From CAYLZW01 sp964388085 (lineage in GTDB: Bacteria; Myxococcota; UBA727; CAYLZW01), in contig CAYLZW010000019.1 of the NCBI GenBank assembly GCA_964388085.1, positions 1 through 38,997 of the forward strand: a stretch of 38,997 nt of DNA. The letters run 5' to 3'. The position numbers and the translations under genes were made by a program. The notes beneath the pieces were generated by a model. The model saw nothing but the letters and a program-made list of their open reading frames with translations. It did no database searches and was not told the origin of the DNA. How positions within the stretch are numbered: position 1 is the stretch's first letter; every line of letters begins with the position of its first letter. Shown here one piece after another: positions 7,130 through 15,460 of this stretch.

Positions 7130-7467
7130 GAGAGCGCTCGGATGAGCGTGGCGACGTCATCGAGGTCCAGGTTCTCGATGAGGAGGCCGTGCGGGCCGCG
7201 CACCACGATGCTCTTCGGGCAAGGCGACGGTTGCTCATCGACGACGACGATCGGCACCAGCGTCGCAGGCGAGTCCTCGACGAGGAGCCGCGAGACCGTC
7301 GGCTGGCTCACGCCCAAGCTCGCCGCGACGCGAGACCTCGACGCGCCGCCAGCGACCTCACGCTTGACGTAGGCGCGCAGCGACGCGCGGAGAGCGGGCG
7401 GGAAGCGACGGCGTCGCGTAGGCAGGGCGGCGATGGCGGCACGAAGCTTACGGGTCTCGTCGGGCAT
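7126..7467 (-). CDS. tnpA: IS66 family protein TnpA (Orf1) with helix-turn-helix
   Basis: A 113-residue protein whose central part ASRSRVAASLGVSQPTVSRL is a helix-turn-helix. The C-terminal part PKSIVVRGPHGLLIENLDLD matches the usual ending of IS66 Orf1 proteins (hydrophobic strands, then DDVATLIRAL). It has a strong Shine-Dalgarno sequence, AAAGGAGG, seven bases before ATG 7467. It overlaps tnpB. It probably binds the element ends or regulates expression. The gene lies 75 bases inside the intact terminal end at 7542. Confidence 0.88.
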   Translation of the reverse strand: MPDETRKLRAAIAALPTRRRRFPPALRASLRAYVKREVAGGASRSRVAASLGVSQPTVSRLLVEDSPATLVPIVVVDEQPSPCPKSIVVRGPHGLLIENLDLDDVATLIRALS

Positions 7468-7542
7468 GCAGAGCCTCCTTTGGGGGAGGCAGCTTCAGCA
7501 TGCGACGGCGTCGGTGTCAGGACCGACGCGGCGAGCATGTAC

Positions 7543-8240
7543 GCTCATCCAGGTGCTCAAAACTTCCGCGAGTTGGAGCGCCTTCCGCTCGGCGCAAGAG
7601 CGGAGGAGCCAAGGCAACGTCGCATCGGCGGCGTGTTCATAGCCCCATCGGCGAGCTTTCCGTTCATGCTGATGGGTTTCGTTCTCGGGTGGCGCTCCCC
7701 AACGCTGGGCATGGGCCGCACGCACGCGCTTGGCGGACGGGCGCGACAGCGGAGGCCCGAAGGCGACGAGGAGCGCCCACAGATCGCGCTCGGCCTCGTT
7801 CCGCGGCACCACCGCGCCCAAGTCGATGACGTCCAACCGCTCGCAGAAGGGCAGGCACCGCATGGCGATGCCTTGCAGGCTTGGATCGATGCCGAGCTTC
7901 CCCGGCCTCAAGCGAAACTCGATGCGAGTGCAGGACCGCCAGGCGTCGGCGTGGAGCGGCACAGAACTGCCTGTATCAAATCGGCCGTCGTCGACGCCGC
8001 GTTCCGCCTCGAGCTTGCAGTAGAGCGCGACTCGGGCGGGAGAGTCCCATCCGCCGAGGTAGTAGCCGGTCCGCCCGCCTTCGTGTGGAAGGACGTCTGA
8101 CGAGCGTACCGCCGGCCTCCTTCTCCACGGCGCTCGACGACGAGCAAGTTCGCCGCGGGCCGCTCTAGGTCCAGGGCAACATGGATCTCGTCGACGCAAA
8201 GCGAGGACGGTTCAGCGTACGGAGCGGCGAACTCTTGAGG
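7543..8240 (-). pseudogene. C-terminal part of a replication-initiator-like protein, frameshifted and cut by IS66
   Basis: Two frames carry consecutive pieces of what looks like one protein. First, about 8230-8105, SSLCVDEIHVALDLERPAAN, typical of the central strand of phage/plasmid Rep_trans-type initiators. Then, in another frame from about 8095, HEGGRTGYYLGGWDSPARVA, ALYCKLEAERG and SCTRIEFRLRPGKLGID, the later part of the same fold. A break of one base near 8090-8110 separates them, and another separates the first piece from the end of the gene at 8165-9082. At 7542 the IS66 end begins, so the terminal residues are foreign. The family assignment is by pattern only. A rolling-circle plasmid or filamentous-phage origin is inferred. 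Confidence 0.5.
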
Positions 8241-9082
8241 ATGCTGTCGAGGAGACCCATGCAGCACGCGGCGCCCGTCACCTCGATGAAGTAGTCTCCG
8301 CGACAACGCTGCTTGCCGTACGCGCGCGCTCCGAGAACGGCGGGAGTCACGCCCTCTCTCGTTCGCAGCTCGGCGATGCGCCAGAACTTCCGAGCGCGGA
8401 TCTTCGAGCACACCGTCTCGAGTACCGCCGTCGCGAGGATGAAGAGCATTGGCCCGCGCGCCGTCTCGAGCAGGTACGTGCAGGATGGCAGCTCTTCGAG
8501 GCGCATGCGCTCGCGCTGCTCTTTATCGGCCTCGTTCCACCGACTGCGGAACGAGAAGCGCTGCTTCTTCGTCAGCGCCCCGAGCAGGTCTTCGAGCACT
8601 CCATCGAGTTGCGGCTCGTCGGTGTCATCGCACGCGAGATCGCCAAAGAGCCTCAGGCGATCGATACATACGACGGACTGGATCGCGTTCGCCGCCCGAC
8701 GCCCCGGGTTCTCCGACGCGCTCCCGTGCGAAAGCAGGTCGCCGAAGCGTGTCTTCACGAGCGGCTGGTACAGAGCGCTGATGAGCCCCGGAGATTCAAG
8801 GTGGGCTTCCAGCTTCGCCCTCGCGCCGCCAACCGGCGCGCGGCCATCGAGGACGTTGTGGGCAGATGTCAGCGGCCGCCCGAGTTCACGAGCCAAGCCC
8901 TCGATCTGCGAGGGGAAGTCCGCGACGCGGACTCGTAGCATGGCCTGCGCTCGATCGGTGAGTCGCTCGCTTCCGGCACGCCCGCGCCGGCCTCTCGGTG
9001 GCGTCGAAAGCCACTCGCCCATTTCGGACTTTCCACCGCTGGCGAGGGGCCGCCCTAGTGGTGGCGAGGGAAAGGGGTCCAT
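8165..9082 (-). CDS. Unknown protein, probably the N-terminal part of the broken replication initiator
   Basis: The 305-residue frame begins MDPFPSPPLGRPLASGGK. Its ATG overlaps the stop of the preceding helix-turn-helix gene (TAATG at 9080-9084), so the start is well supported. Residues 45-95 (RVRVADFPSQIEGLARELGR) are helical and could be a DNA-binding region. Near residues 250-280 the segment YGKQRCRGDYFIEVTGAACC resembles the strand-turn pattern that precedes the central domain of Rep_trans initiators. The last roughly 20 residues (after LLDSILKSS) look like out-of-frame sequence; the expected continuation is found one frame over from about 8230. I do not recognise a precise family. It may be inactive because of the frameshift. 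Confidence 0.5.
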   Translation of the reverse strand: MDPFPSPPLGRPLASGGKSEMGEWLSTPPRGRRGRAGSERLTDRAQAMLRVRVADFPSQIEGLARELGRPLTSAHNVLDGRAPVGGARAKLEAHLESPGLISALYQPLVKTRFGDLLSHGSASENPGRRAANAIQSVVCIDRLRLFGDLACDDTDEPQLDGVLEDLLGALTKKQRFSFRSRWNEADKEQRERMRLEELPSCTYLLETARGPMLFILATAVLETVCSKIRARKFWRIAELRTREGVTPAVLGARAYGKQRCRGDYFIEVTGAACCMGLLDSILKSSPLRTLNRPRFASTRSMLPWT

Positions 9083-9468
9083 TAGGCCGCGCTGTCTTCC
9101 GCCGGCCTCTCGAGCAGCGCGTGAACAGCAGCGACTTGCTCGTCACCAGGCATCGCCAGGATGGCGCGCAGGCGACGCTCGCTGAGTGATGGCGTCGCTC
9201 CGCCATCTCGCTCGACGAGGTAGAGAGCGCCGGGATGGAGGTCGAGCAGCGCGAGGAGCTGGGTGACGCGCGCACGGGAGATGCGGTGCTTCCGGGCGAG
9301 GTCGGCCCTGGAGATGCCGTCAGATGCGAGTTGGCGTGCCCAAGCGCGCGCGGTCGCGAGCGCCTGCGCGGCTGAGCCACGGCGACGGGTGGGCGGACGT
9401 TTGCTCGGCCGGCGCCGGTCGCCGGCTAGCTGGCTCCTCGTCCAGCGCAGCCGGAGACGCAGTGTCAC
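9082..9468 (-). CDS. Helix-turn-helix protein of a mobile module
   Basis: The core ISRADLARKHRISRARVTQL is a helix-turn-helix, followed by LLDLHPGALYLVERDGGATP, the usual ending in small proteins that accompany serine recombinases and in ParB-like DNA-binding regions. Upstream in frame, PVTLRLRLRWTRSQLAG is also the kind of segment found in those recombinase-associated proteins. GTG 9468 gives 128 residues. The frame is open further up to 9561 but would then cross a terminator hairpin, so a start there is less likely. The stop overlaps the next gene. It may once have belonged to the same element as the DUF2924/recombinase operon on the other side of the IS66 fragment. Confidence 0.6.
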   Translation of the reverse strand: MTLRLRLRWTRSQLAGDRRRPSKRPPTRRRGSAAQALATARAWARQLASDGISRADLARKHRISRARVTQLLALLDLHPGALYLVERDGGATPSLSERRLRAILAMPGDEQVAAVHALLERPAEDSAA

Positions 9469-9510
9469 AGGGCGAGCGGTTCGTGCGGCGCTCCGGTTGG
9501 GGAGCCAAGG

Positions 9511-9541
9511 AACGTCTCGGGTAACCGAGACGTTTCTTTTT
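9511..9541 (+). terminator. Strong intrinsic terminator on the plus strand
   Basis: AACGTCTCGG (9511-9520) pairs perfectly with CCGAGACGTT (9525-9534) around the loop GTAA, followed directly by TTCTTTTT. No plus-strand gene ends nearby, so it may be a leftover from a deleted gene. Confidence 0.7.
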
Positions 9542-9655
9542 GCGAGACCGCCACTCACCACAGAGCAGGACGGAGCTCGAACGGCCGATGCGCGCGCCCT
9601 CCCGGAAGAGCCCGTTTTGCGGAGGCAAGCCGCGAGAGCCGCTTCGCGGCAGCCA

Positions 9656-10753
9656 TCACGCCTCGACGTCGAGCTCCAGGAATTCTCCGTACCTTGCCAC
9701 GGCGGTCTTCACGTCCCGAGCCATCGTGCCCTTGGGCGTCGTCGAGAAGTAGTCGATGTCCACCCGCACAGAGCGACGCGACAGCGTGCGCCGCCAGGTG
9801 CCGATCACGCGGCCGTCGACGATGACGCAGGGGTTCAGCATGCCTCCCCCGGCGTTGTGTCGCTTTCCGTGCTGCGGGTCGAGCACCGCCGCGCGATCCT
9901 TGTAAGCGACGAGGTACTCGTCGAAGGCCGGCAACAGGTACGCGCCGCGCGCCCCTCGGGGGGCCACTGGCTCGTCGGACCGCCAGTACTCTTTGCCGTC
10001 CAACACCTCGCGGTAGAGGCTGGATGCCACCGACAGAAGGCCCCCGCGCAGCTCCGTCGTCGTCAGACCTGACCACCAGACGAGATCCTCGAGCGTCGCC
10101 GGACCGCGGCTCCGAAAGTAGCGGAGGGCGAGCTCGGCGAGCGCCTCGTCGCGCACGAGGGGCGCGCGGGCGTTCGCTGCGCGCTCGTCGAGGAGCGCCC
10201 AGGTTGTCTGCTTGCCGCGGCGCGCCCCGCTGCACAGCACGCCTGCGAGCTCGGCCCGCGCGAGCAGGTGCGGCAGGCGTTGCTCGGAAGGATCGATGCC
10301 GGCGTCGGCGAGCGCGACGCCGAGCTCCGCGCGCGTCCGGTGTCGACCGCCGCGCACGGCCTTCCGCAGAGTGCGGTTGCTCTTCTTGAAGGTGGCGTCG
10401 TCTAGCTCGAGCTCGCGGTCCCTTCGTGCGCTGCGGGAGATGACCCGCGGGGCGACGAGCGCCAACAGCCAGCGGATGTCCGCCGGCGCGACGAGCTGCC
10501 AGGTGGAGCGGAACACGTGCGTCCGCAGCACGCTGCCCTCGTCGAGCGCGTCCTCGACGCTCGCGTCCGTCGCGGCTCCCTCGGGCAGGCGCAGCCCGAG
10601 CGCCCACTTGGACGCGGCGTAGTCCTGCGCCTGCACGGCGACGAGCGAGGCGACCAGCTCCGCCGCCGTGGTGCAGGGATGGCGTGTGATGTTCTGCACG
10701 CCGAGGCGCCATCCCGGCAGGTCTGTCGTCGTGCGATGGAGCGTCCTCGGCAT
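9656..10753 (-). CDS. Winged-helix DNA glycosylase of the AlkZ/YcaQ family
   Basis: ATG 10753 gives 365 residues, the normal length for the HTH_42 (AlkZ/YcaQ) family. The start MPRTLHRTTTDLPG is followed by the QxQ signature in VASLVAVQAQDYAASKWALG, where the Gln residues are the catalytic motif of AlkZ enzymes. Later conserved pieces are RSTWQLVAPADIRWL, RYFRSRGPATLEDLVWWSGL and LLPAFDEYLVAYKDRAAV, which form the winged helices and the C-terminal barrel. These monofunctional glycosylases remove alkylated or cross-linked purines. Which lesion is handled here cannot be told. The frame is open upstream to 11125, but that part has no family similarity and I do not include it. A 7-base hairpin at 9629-9650 may serve as terminator. 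Confidence 0.82.
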   Translation of the reverse strand: MPRTLHRTTTDLPGWRLGVQNITRHPCTTAAELVASLVAVQAQDYAASKWALGLRLPEGAATDASVEDALDEGSVLRTHVFRSTWQLVAPADIRWLLALVAPRVISRSARRDRELELDDATFKKSNRTLRKAVRGGRHRTRAELGVALADAGIDPSEQRLPHLLARAELAGVLCSGARRGKQTTWALLDERAANARAPLVRDEALAELALRYFRSRGPATLEDLVWWSGLTTTELRGGLLSVASSLYREVLDGKEYWRSDEPVAPRGARGAYLLPAFDEYLVAYKDRAAVLDPQHGKRHNAGGGMLNPCVIVDGRVIGTWRRTLSRRSVRVDIDYFSTTPKGTMARDVKTAVARYGEFLELDVEA

Positions 10754-11008
10754 GGTGCGAACCTCGCGGCTCGACACTGTACTTCTGACGACGGCGGCCG
10801 TGCGCGACCGGTCGCGCGCTCGTGACACGACAGCGCTGACATGTGGCGGCTTGACACTGCGCCTGGCTCGCCCTCCTGCAGACACCGGCACACATGGCCT
10901 TGGCGCGAGATACCCACACGAGCGCTGCAGCCGAGGTTCTCCGCCGGCGCGTGACGAATGGCACGTCGATTGGACCGTGGCCCGCGATCGAACCGGGGGA
11001 GAGCGCCA

Positions 11009-12259
11009 ATGTGCCACGATACCGACTCGACAGACAGACGAACCCGGCGGCGGAGGCAGCGACGAGCGTGCAGCGCCGGCTGCTTCCTCCTCGTCGCGCT
11101 CCTCTCTACGCACGCGCACGGACAACGCGATCGAGCGTCGCCCGAGGGCGAAGGGTCAACGTGGCCGCTCGATCTCGCCGCCGCGCTCACGACCTGCGCA
11201 GCCACACAGTGCGCGGACGCGGATGACGCCCAATGCGCGTCCACATGCGACGCGACACGGAAGGAGGCACCTGTCTGCCGCGAGGTGGATTGCTCTGAAT
11301 GCCTCACGAGCGGCGGCCAATGTGCCGCCGGTGAGGATTGCAGCGAGCGCGTGTGCGTCCTGTGCGGGTGGCCGGATGAGCGCGGTGAGCTGCTCGGAGC
11401 CTGTCGCCAGTCGAGCGTACCGGCGCTCGCGGCGCCGTCCGCCGGCGTCGTCGTCGCGGCCCTGGACGAGAACGTGCCGCGGCAGGTGCGTCGGATGGAG
11501 CTGCCGTCACGTCGCGCTGCCTGGGCGCTGTACGAGCTCAAGGACCGCCGCTACCACCTCTTGCTGTCCGGAGACGTGCAGAGCCCCGCGCCCAATCGTC
11601 CCGCGGAGACGGGCGCTTCGTCGGCGCGTCCCGTGCCCACCGCGGACATCAGCCTGCGCGATCGGCTCGGCGGCATGGGCATCCTCGCGCTCATCGGCAG
11701 CGCCCGTGGCGACGACGAGGGCGCCGTGGCGAGCATCTTCTCGGCGGGCTCGAGCCTCGACGACAGCGTTCGCTCGTCGCTCGACGTGCCGGTGTCGGCG
11801 CGGGTCTCGAGCGTTCTCGCGCAGCGGAGCGGCGTCGACTGGGAGCGTTACGCGTCGGACCCCGGCGATCTCTCGACTCACAGCGGCCGTGCGCTGCCGG
11901 CGCAGCAAAAGCGCGCCGCGCCCGTCACCGCGCGCGTCGCCGGCGACGACCTCATCGACGTCGACGGGCAGGTGGACACGGAGCACGTCGAGCGTGTCCT
12001 GCAGCGGCGCAAGGAGGCCTTCCAGCTCTGTTACGAGCACGCGCTCAAGTCGGACGCTTCCCTCTCCGGCACCCTGCTGCTCGACTTCGACGTCGGCGCC
12101 GATGGACGCGTCACCGATGCGACCGTCGTCAAGGACGAGGTGGCCTCGAGGCCTCTCGCGCGCTGCGTGCTGGCGACCCTCGGGCGCATTCGCTTTCCGG
12201 CGCAGCAGGCCTCGCGGCGCTTTTTTACCGCGAGCCTGACGTTTCAGCGAAAGCCCTGA
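11009..12259 (+). CDS. Secreted protein with Cys-rich region and AgmX/PglI C-terminal domain
   Basis: ATG 11009, with GGGGGAG about ten bases upstream, gives 416 residues. A basic n-region (RRTRRRRQRR) and FLLVALLSTHAHG form an export signal. Residues 63-132 contain twelve cysteines in spaced pairs. The C-terminal about 100 residues are the AgmX/PglI C-terminal (TonB-like) domain: FQLCYEHALKSDASLSGTLL, then LDFDVGADGRVTDATVVKDE and LARCVLATLGRIRFP. In Myxococcus the AgmX protein belongs to the gliding machinery, but this domain is spread through many periplasmic myxobacterial proteins. The middle part (150-310) has low complexity and a Gly-rich stretch (DRLGGMGILALIGS). It converges on the Hsp70 gene with 20 bases between stops. 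Confidence 0.8.
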   Translation: MCHDTDSTDRRTRRRRQRRACSAGCFLLVALLSTHAHGQRDRASPEGEGSTWPLDLAAALTTCAATQCADADDAQCASTCDATRKEAPVCREVDCSECLTSGGQCAAGEDCSERVCVLCGWPDERGELLGACRQSSVPALAAPSAGVVVAALDENVPRQVRRMELPSRRAAWALYELKDRRYHLLLSGDVQSPAPNRPAETGASSARPVPTADISLRDRLGGMGILALIGSARGDDEGAVASIFSAGSSLDDSVRSSLDVPVSARVSSVLAQRSGVDWERYASDPGDLSTHSGRALPAQQKRAAPVTARVAGDDLIDVDGQVDTEHVERVLQRRKEAFQLCYEHALKSDASLSGTLLLDFDVGADGRVTDATVVKDEVASRPLARCVLATLGRIRFPAQQASRRFFTASLTFQRKP

Positions 12260-12279
12260 CAGCGCACAGGCCCCGCGCG

Positions 12280-14718
12280 TCAGCTCGCGATCCCTGCTTT
12301 GACGGCGAGGGCGCGCGCGCGCGCACGGACCCGCGCGTCGAAGGGGCTCTTCTCGAGCGCCTTTCGCGCGGCTTCGTGCGCCGCCGGCAGGTCTCCGCCG
12401 AGCTCGGCGGCGGACGCTTGCGCGAGCAGGAGCGGCACCCCGTCGGCCATCCGGCCGTACATCACGGTCCACACCTCCTGCAGCAGCGCGGGATCGAAGA
12501 TGCCGCCCTCGCTCGCGCGCGCGAGCCGCTCCTCGGCGAACACGTAGCCCTTCTTGAAGTCGTAGGTGAGGCGCGCGCGCGGGTCGAGCAGCAGCCGCCC
12601 GACGCGATCGAGCAGCTGCTCCGCGGCCGCGAGGCGAGCGCGGGTCTCTTCCGTCGTGCGTTGCTTCAGGGCCGCCGTCACCGCGCTCAGCGCCGCGAGG
12701 CTCGCGCGCACGTCTGCGTGCGAGGCGAGCGCCTCGAGGCCGAGGGCTTCATAATATTCCTGCCGACGCACGCCCTCGAGAAAGCGCTTCAGTGTGTCGG
12801 CGCCCGCCACGACCTCCGTCGGCGGCGCCCCGTCGTGGCTCGCGCTGTTCGGCGCCGCGCTCGCGGCCTCCACCTCTCGGCGACGAGCCGACTCGACGAG
12901 GTTCGCGTAACGCTCGGCATCACGCGGAGACATGGCGCGCAACGCCACACCAAACCCGGGCTGGCGCTCGCCGCCGGCGGCCGCCGGCTCGATGCGGCTC
13001 CTGACGACGCCGTGCAGCGTCAGCGGGCCCTCGGCGGTCTCGAAGATGAGCTCGACGGACGCCCCCAGCGGCGGAGGCACCGCCACGACGACGAAGAGCC
13101 CTCGCCGGGACAAGTCCGAGGTGGGCAGCGACTGGAACGGCGTGCTCGCGCTCAGGCGCGCCAGCACCGGCAGCGTCGCGCGCACGCGCTCGTCCTCGCG
13201 TAGGCCCGTGCCCGAGGCGCCGGGCGCCGCGGGAGCGTGCGGCTCCTCGAGCTCCAGCATGATCTGGCTGCCCGCGTCCGTGCCGAGCGCGAAACGCAGC
13301 GCGAAGGCGGTGTCCATCGCGACATCGAGATGAAGTCCGCCCTCGTTCTCCTGCAGCCACTCTCGCGGCGCGCGCAGGATGCCGAGCACGTCGCGATCGA
13401 TGCTGGTGAGGTCGAGCGCCTCGTAGACGGGCACGGCGAGCATGGCGCCCTCGGGCGGCCGACCCACCGCGATGCGGGTGCGCGCCGGCAGCGGCTCGTT
13501 CCTGCCGACGAGGATGGACGGCCCCGATTGCGGCGTCATGCCGAACACCGGCAGCGAGAGGACATCTTGCAGCCGATCGGCGCCGAGGCCTCGCAGCGCG
13601 GCGCCCGCCGCCACCGCCAGGTCCTGGTGGGCCGCCTGCGAGTCGTCGACGGGGAAGTGCTGGCGCAGACGCTGCCCGAGCGCCGGCATCTTCGACTGCC
13701 CGCCCACCGGCACGAGGTGCGTGACCTCGCTCGGCGAGACGCCGGCCTGCTCGAGCGTCGCGAACAAGAGACCGAGCGTGCGCTCGATGAGCGGGGAGCA
13801 GATCTTCTCGAGGTGCGTGCGCTCGAGCTCGTAATGGAAGTCGAGGAAGCTGTCGCCCTGCATCACCACCGCCGGCACGTGCAGCGTGCACACGTCGGCC
13901 GTGCTGAGCTCGATCTTGGCGTTCTCGACGGCGAAGCGCATGCGCGCGCGCGCGATGGCGTCGATGCGCGGATCGGCGCCGTAGCGCATGGTGAAATGAT
14001 CGCAGAGGAATTCGAGGACCCGGTTGTCGAAGTCGGCGCCGCCGAGGAAGGCGTCGCCGCCCGCCCCCAGCACCTTGGCGCGCCCGTCCTCCACGCGCAG
14101 CAGCGTCGTGTCGAAGGTGCCGCCACCGAGGTCGTAGATGAGCACGGTGGAGCCGTCGGGCACGGTGTCGAGGAGATAGAGCGCCGCGGCGGTCGGCTCC
14201 GCGATCATGGCGATGACGTCGAGGCCGGTGCGCTCGGCGACGCGGCGCAGGCTCTCGCGCTGGCGGTAGGTGAAGTGCGTCGGCACCGTCAGCACACAGC
14301 TCGACGGTGCGTCTCCGGCCGCGACGCTGGCGAGCTCCACGAGGCGCGCGAAGAGGTGCTGCGAGACGTCCTCGAGGGTCAAGACGTCGCCGAGCGGGCG
14401 GACCGCCGCGAGCCCCTGAGGCCCCTCGATGATCTCGAAGGCGTAGCGCGAGCGATGCCGGCCGACGAAGTCGGACATGAAGCGCCGGCCGAGGAAGCGC
14501 TTCATCTCGACGATGGTCTGCGCGGGCGCGTCCACGAGCATCTGCCGCGCCGGACCGCCCACGAGCGGCGTGCCGCCATCGTGAAAGTGCACCGCGGAGG
14601 GCATCGAGTAGGTCTCATCGGCGACCTGCACGAAGCGCAGCTGTCCGTCCGGCAGCGCCCACGCCGCCGCCGTGTTGGTGGTCCCGAGATCGATGCCGAG
14701 AATGAGCTCGTCCTGCAT
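12280..14718 (-). CDS. Hsp70 (DnaK-like) ATPase fused to a PilZ domain and a J-like/helical tail
   Basis: The 812 residues comprise several domains. Residues 1-385 are an Hsp70 nucleotide-binding domain: ILGIDLGTTNTAAAW (phosphate-1), VLTVPTHFTYRQRESL, IAEPTAAALYLL, IYDLGGGTFDTTLL (phosphate-2), and LVPVGGQSKMP. Residues 386-500 are an Hsp70-type substrate domain, shortened. Residues about 510-605 are a PilZ domain of the myxobacterial kind, with TSDLSRRGLFV at 533-543 (the DxSxxG motif) and PGFGVAL at 587-593. Residues 650-722 look like a J domain (QEYYEALGLEA ... LLLDPRARLTYDF) but lack the HPD motif. A helical tail follows. It could be a c-di-GMP-responsive chaperone; no GrpE or DnaJ is adjacent. 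It is divergent from the gene at 14870. Confidence 0.88.
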   Translation of the reverse strand: MQDELILGIDLGTTNTAAAWALPDGQLRFVQVADETYSMPSAVHFHDGGTPLVGGPARQMLVDAPAQTIVEMKRFLGRRFMSDFVGRHRSRYAFEIIEGPQGLAAVRPLGDVLTLEDVSQHLFARLVELASVAAGDAPSSCVLTVPTHFTYRQRESLRRVAERTGLDVIAMIAEPTAAALYLLDTVPDGSTVLIYDLGGGTFDTTLLRVEDGRAKVLGAGGDAFLGGADFDNRVLEFLCDHFTMRYGADPRIDAIARARMRFAVENAKIELSTADVCTLHVPAVVMQGDSFLDFHYELERTHLEKICSPLIERTLGLLFATLEQAGVSPSEVTHLVPVGGQSKMPALGQRLRQHFPVDDSQAAHQDLAVAAGAALRGLGADRLQDVLSLPVFGMTPQSGPSILVGRNEPLPARTRIAVGRPPEGAMLAVPVYEALDLTSIDRDVLGILRAPREWLQENEGGLHLDVAMDTAFALRFALGTDAGSQIMLELEEPHAPAAPGASGTGLREDERVRATLPVLARLSASTPFQSLPTSDLSRRGLFVVVAVPPPLGASVELIFETAEGPLTLHGVVRSRIEPAAAGGERQPGFGVALRAMSPRDAERYANLVESARRREVEAASAAPNSASHDGAPPTEVVAGADTLKRFLEGVRRQEYYEALGLEALASHADVRASLAALSAVTAALKQRTTEETRARLAAAEQLLDRVGRLLLDPRARLTYDFKKGYVFAEERLARASEGGIFDPALLQEVWTVMYGRMADGVPLLLAQASAAELGGDLPAAHEAARKALEKSPFDARVRARARALAVKAGIAS

Positions 14719-14857
14719 GTGCCGCCTCGGGAACGCGATAGCACGGCGCCCGATCCGGCCTCGCAGGCCGTGCAGGGTGTCTTGTTCCGAAGCGCCCCAA
14801 GAGGGCGCCCTGGAGGCCGCCTGTGGACGGGCGTCGCCGCGACCGCTTCGAGCGCGC

Positions 14858-14863
14858 TAACCT
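14858..14863 (+). promoter_or_regulatory. Possible -10 hexamer for a leaderless transcript
   Basis: TAACCT ends six bases before the ATG at 14870, with no Shine-Dalgarno sequence. It is the same arrangement as before the antitoxin, yggL and response-regulator genes. Confidence 0.25.
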
Positions 14864-14869
14864 CCGCTC

Positions 14870-15433
14870 ATGGACGTCAGCGAGAACGGCCAGCTCCGAC
14901 GACTGGCCAGCAGCATCGGCAAGATCGTCGAGACCTCCACCTCGGGCGACGCGGGAGAGGTCGACGCGCGCGCCTTTCTCATCGAGCGCACGGGCAAGCC
15001 GAACGTCGTCCTCGCGGGCAGCGCCGCCAGCACCGTGGTGCTCGCGCTCCTCGTCGACGGCGAGTCGGCGTCGTCGGGCATGGCCGCGGCCCGCGTGCTC
15101 GTGCACGAGCGCGGCGACGTGCTGCGCGCAGGACGCGTCGTGAGCCTGCCCGCCGGCGCGCCGGGCACCCGCAGCGTGCGCGGCAGCACCGGCTCCTTCG
15201 CCGTCGTGCCGTCGTCGGCGGCGAGCCTGCCCGCGGCGGTCGATCTGCTCGCGGTGCACGCCTACCCGCCCCTGTCCGAGTGGGAGGCGGCCACCCTCGA
15301 CGAGGTGCAGTCGGCCATCCCGGACCTCGTGTCGCGCTTTCGGCCGCCGAAGCCTCGCGGCGGCAAAACGACGCCGCCGAAGAAGCCTCCCTCGGTCGCG
15401 CGCACGGTGGTCCGTCGTCGCCCGCCGTCCTGA
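14870..15433 (+). CDS. Hypothetical protein, divergent from the Hsp70 fusion
   Basis: This 187-residue protein is of unknown family. The start MDVSENGQLRRLASSIGKIV is helical and continues into an alternating strand pattern (ARAFLIERTGKPNVVLAGSA, then STVVLALLVDG) that could be a small alpha/beta fold. The C-terminus is basic and proline-rich (RPPKPRGGKTTPPKKPPS), suggesting contact with nucleic acid or an acidic partner. There is no signal peptide or membrane segment. ATG 14870 has no Shine-Dalgarno sequence. It is 151 bases from the Hsp70 start and convergent with the nucleotidase gene at 15461. Shared regulation with the chaperone is possible but not demonstrated. Confidence 0.55.
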   Translation: MDVSENGQLRRLASSIGKIVETSTSGDAGEVDARAFLIERTGKPNVVLAGSAASTVVLALLVDGESASSGMAAARVLVHERGDVLRAGRVVSLPAGAPGTRSVRGSTGSFAVVPSSAASLPAAVDLLAVHAYPPLSEWEAATLDEVQSAIPDLVSRFRPPKPRGGKTTPPKKPPSVARTVVRRRPPS

Positions 15434-15460
15434 CCCCGCGCCGCCGGCTCGTCGAGGGCG

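Larger units (their letters stand above)
6490..7542 (-). mobile_element. IS66-family element, one end intact, truncated within tnpC
   Basis: Reading on the minus strand, the element begins at 7542 (GTACATGC terminal bases), followed by tnpA, tnpB and the first codons of tnpC, the standard IS66 order. The other end is lost: tnpC stops matching at about 6480-6511 and the serine recombinase begins there on the opposite strand. A full IS66 element is about 2.5 kb, so more than half of it, mainly tnpC, is gone. At 7543 it interrupts the 3' part of a replication-initiator-like gene. A related end copy is found at 1-53. With tnpC missing it cannot transpose by itself. Confidence 0.8.

Noticed and set aside
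9555..11009. 484-codon minus-strand frame overlapping the AlkZ-like gene
   Set aside because: Arg/Ala-rich out-of-frame shadow; the AlkZ frame holds all recognisable motifs.
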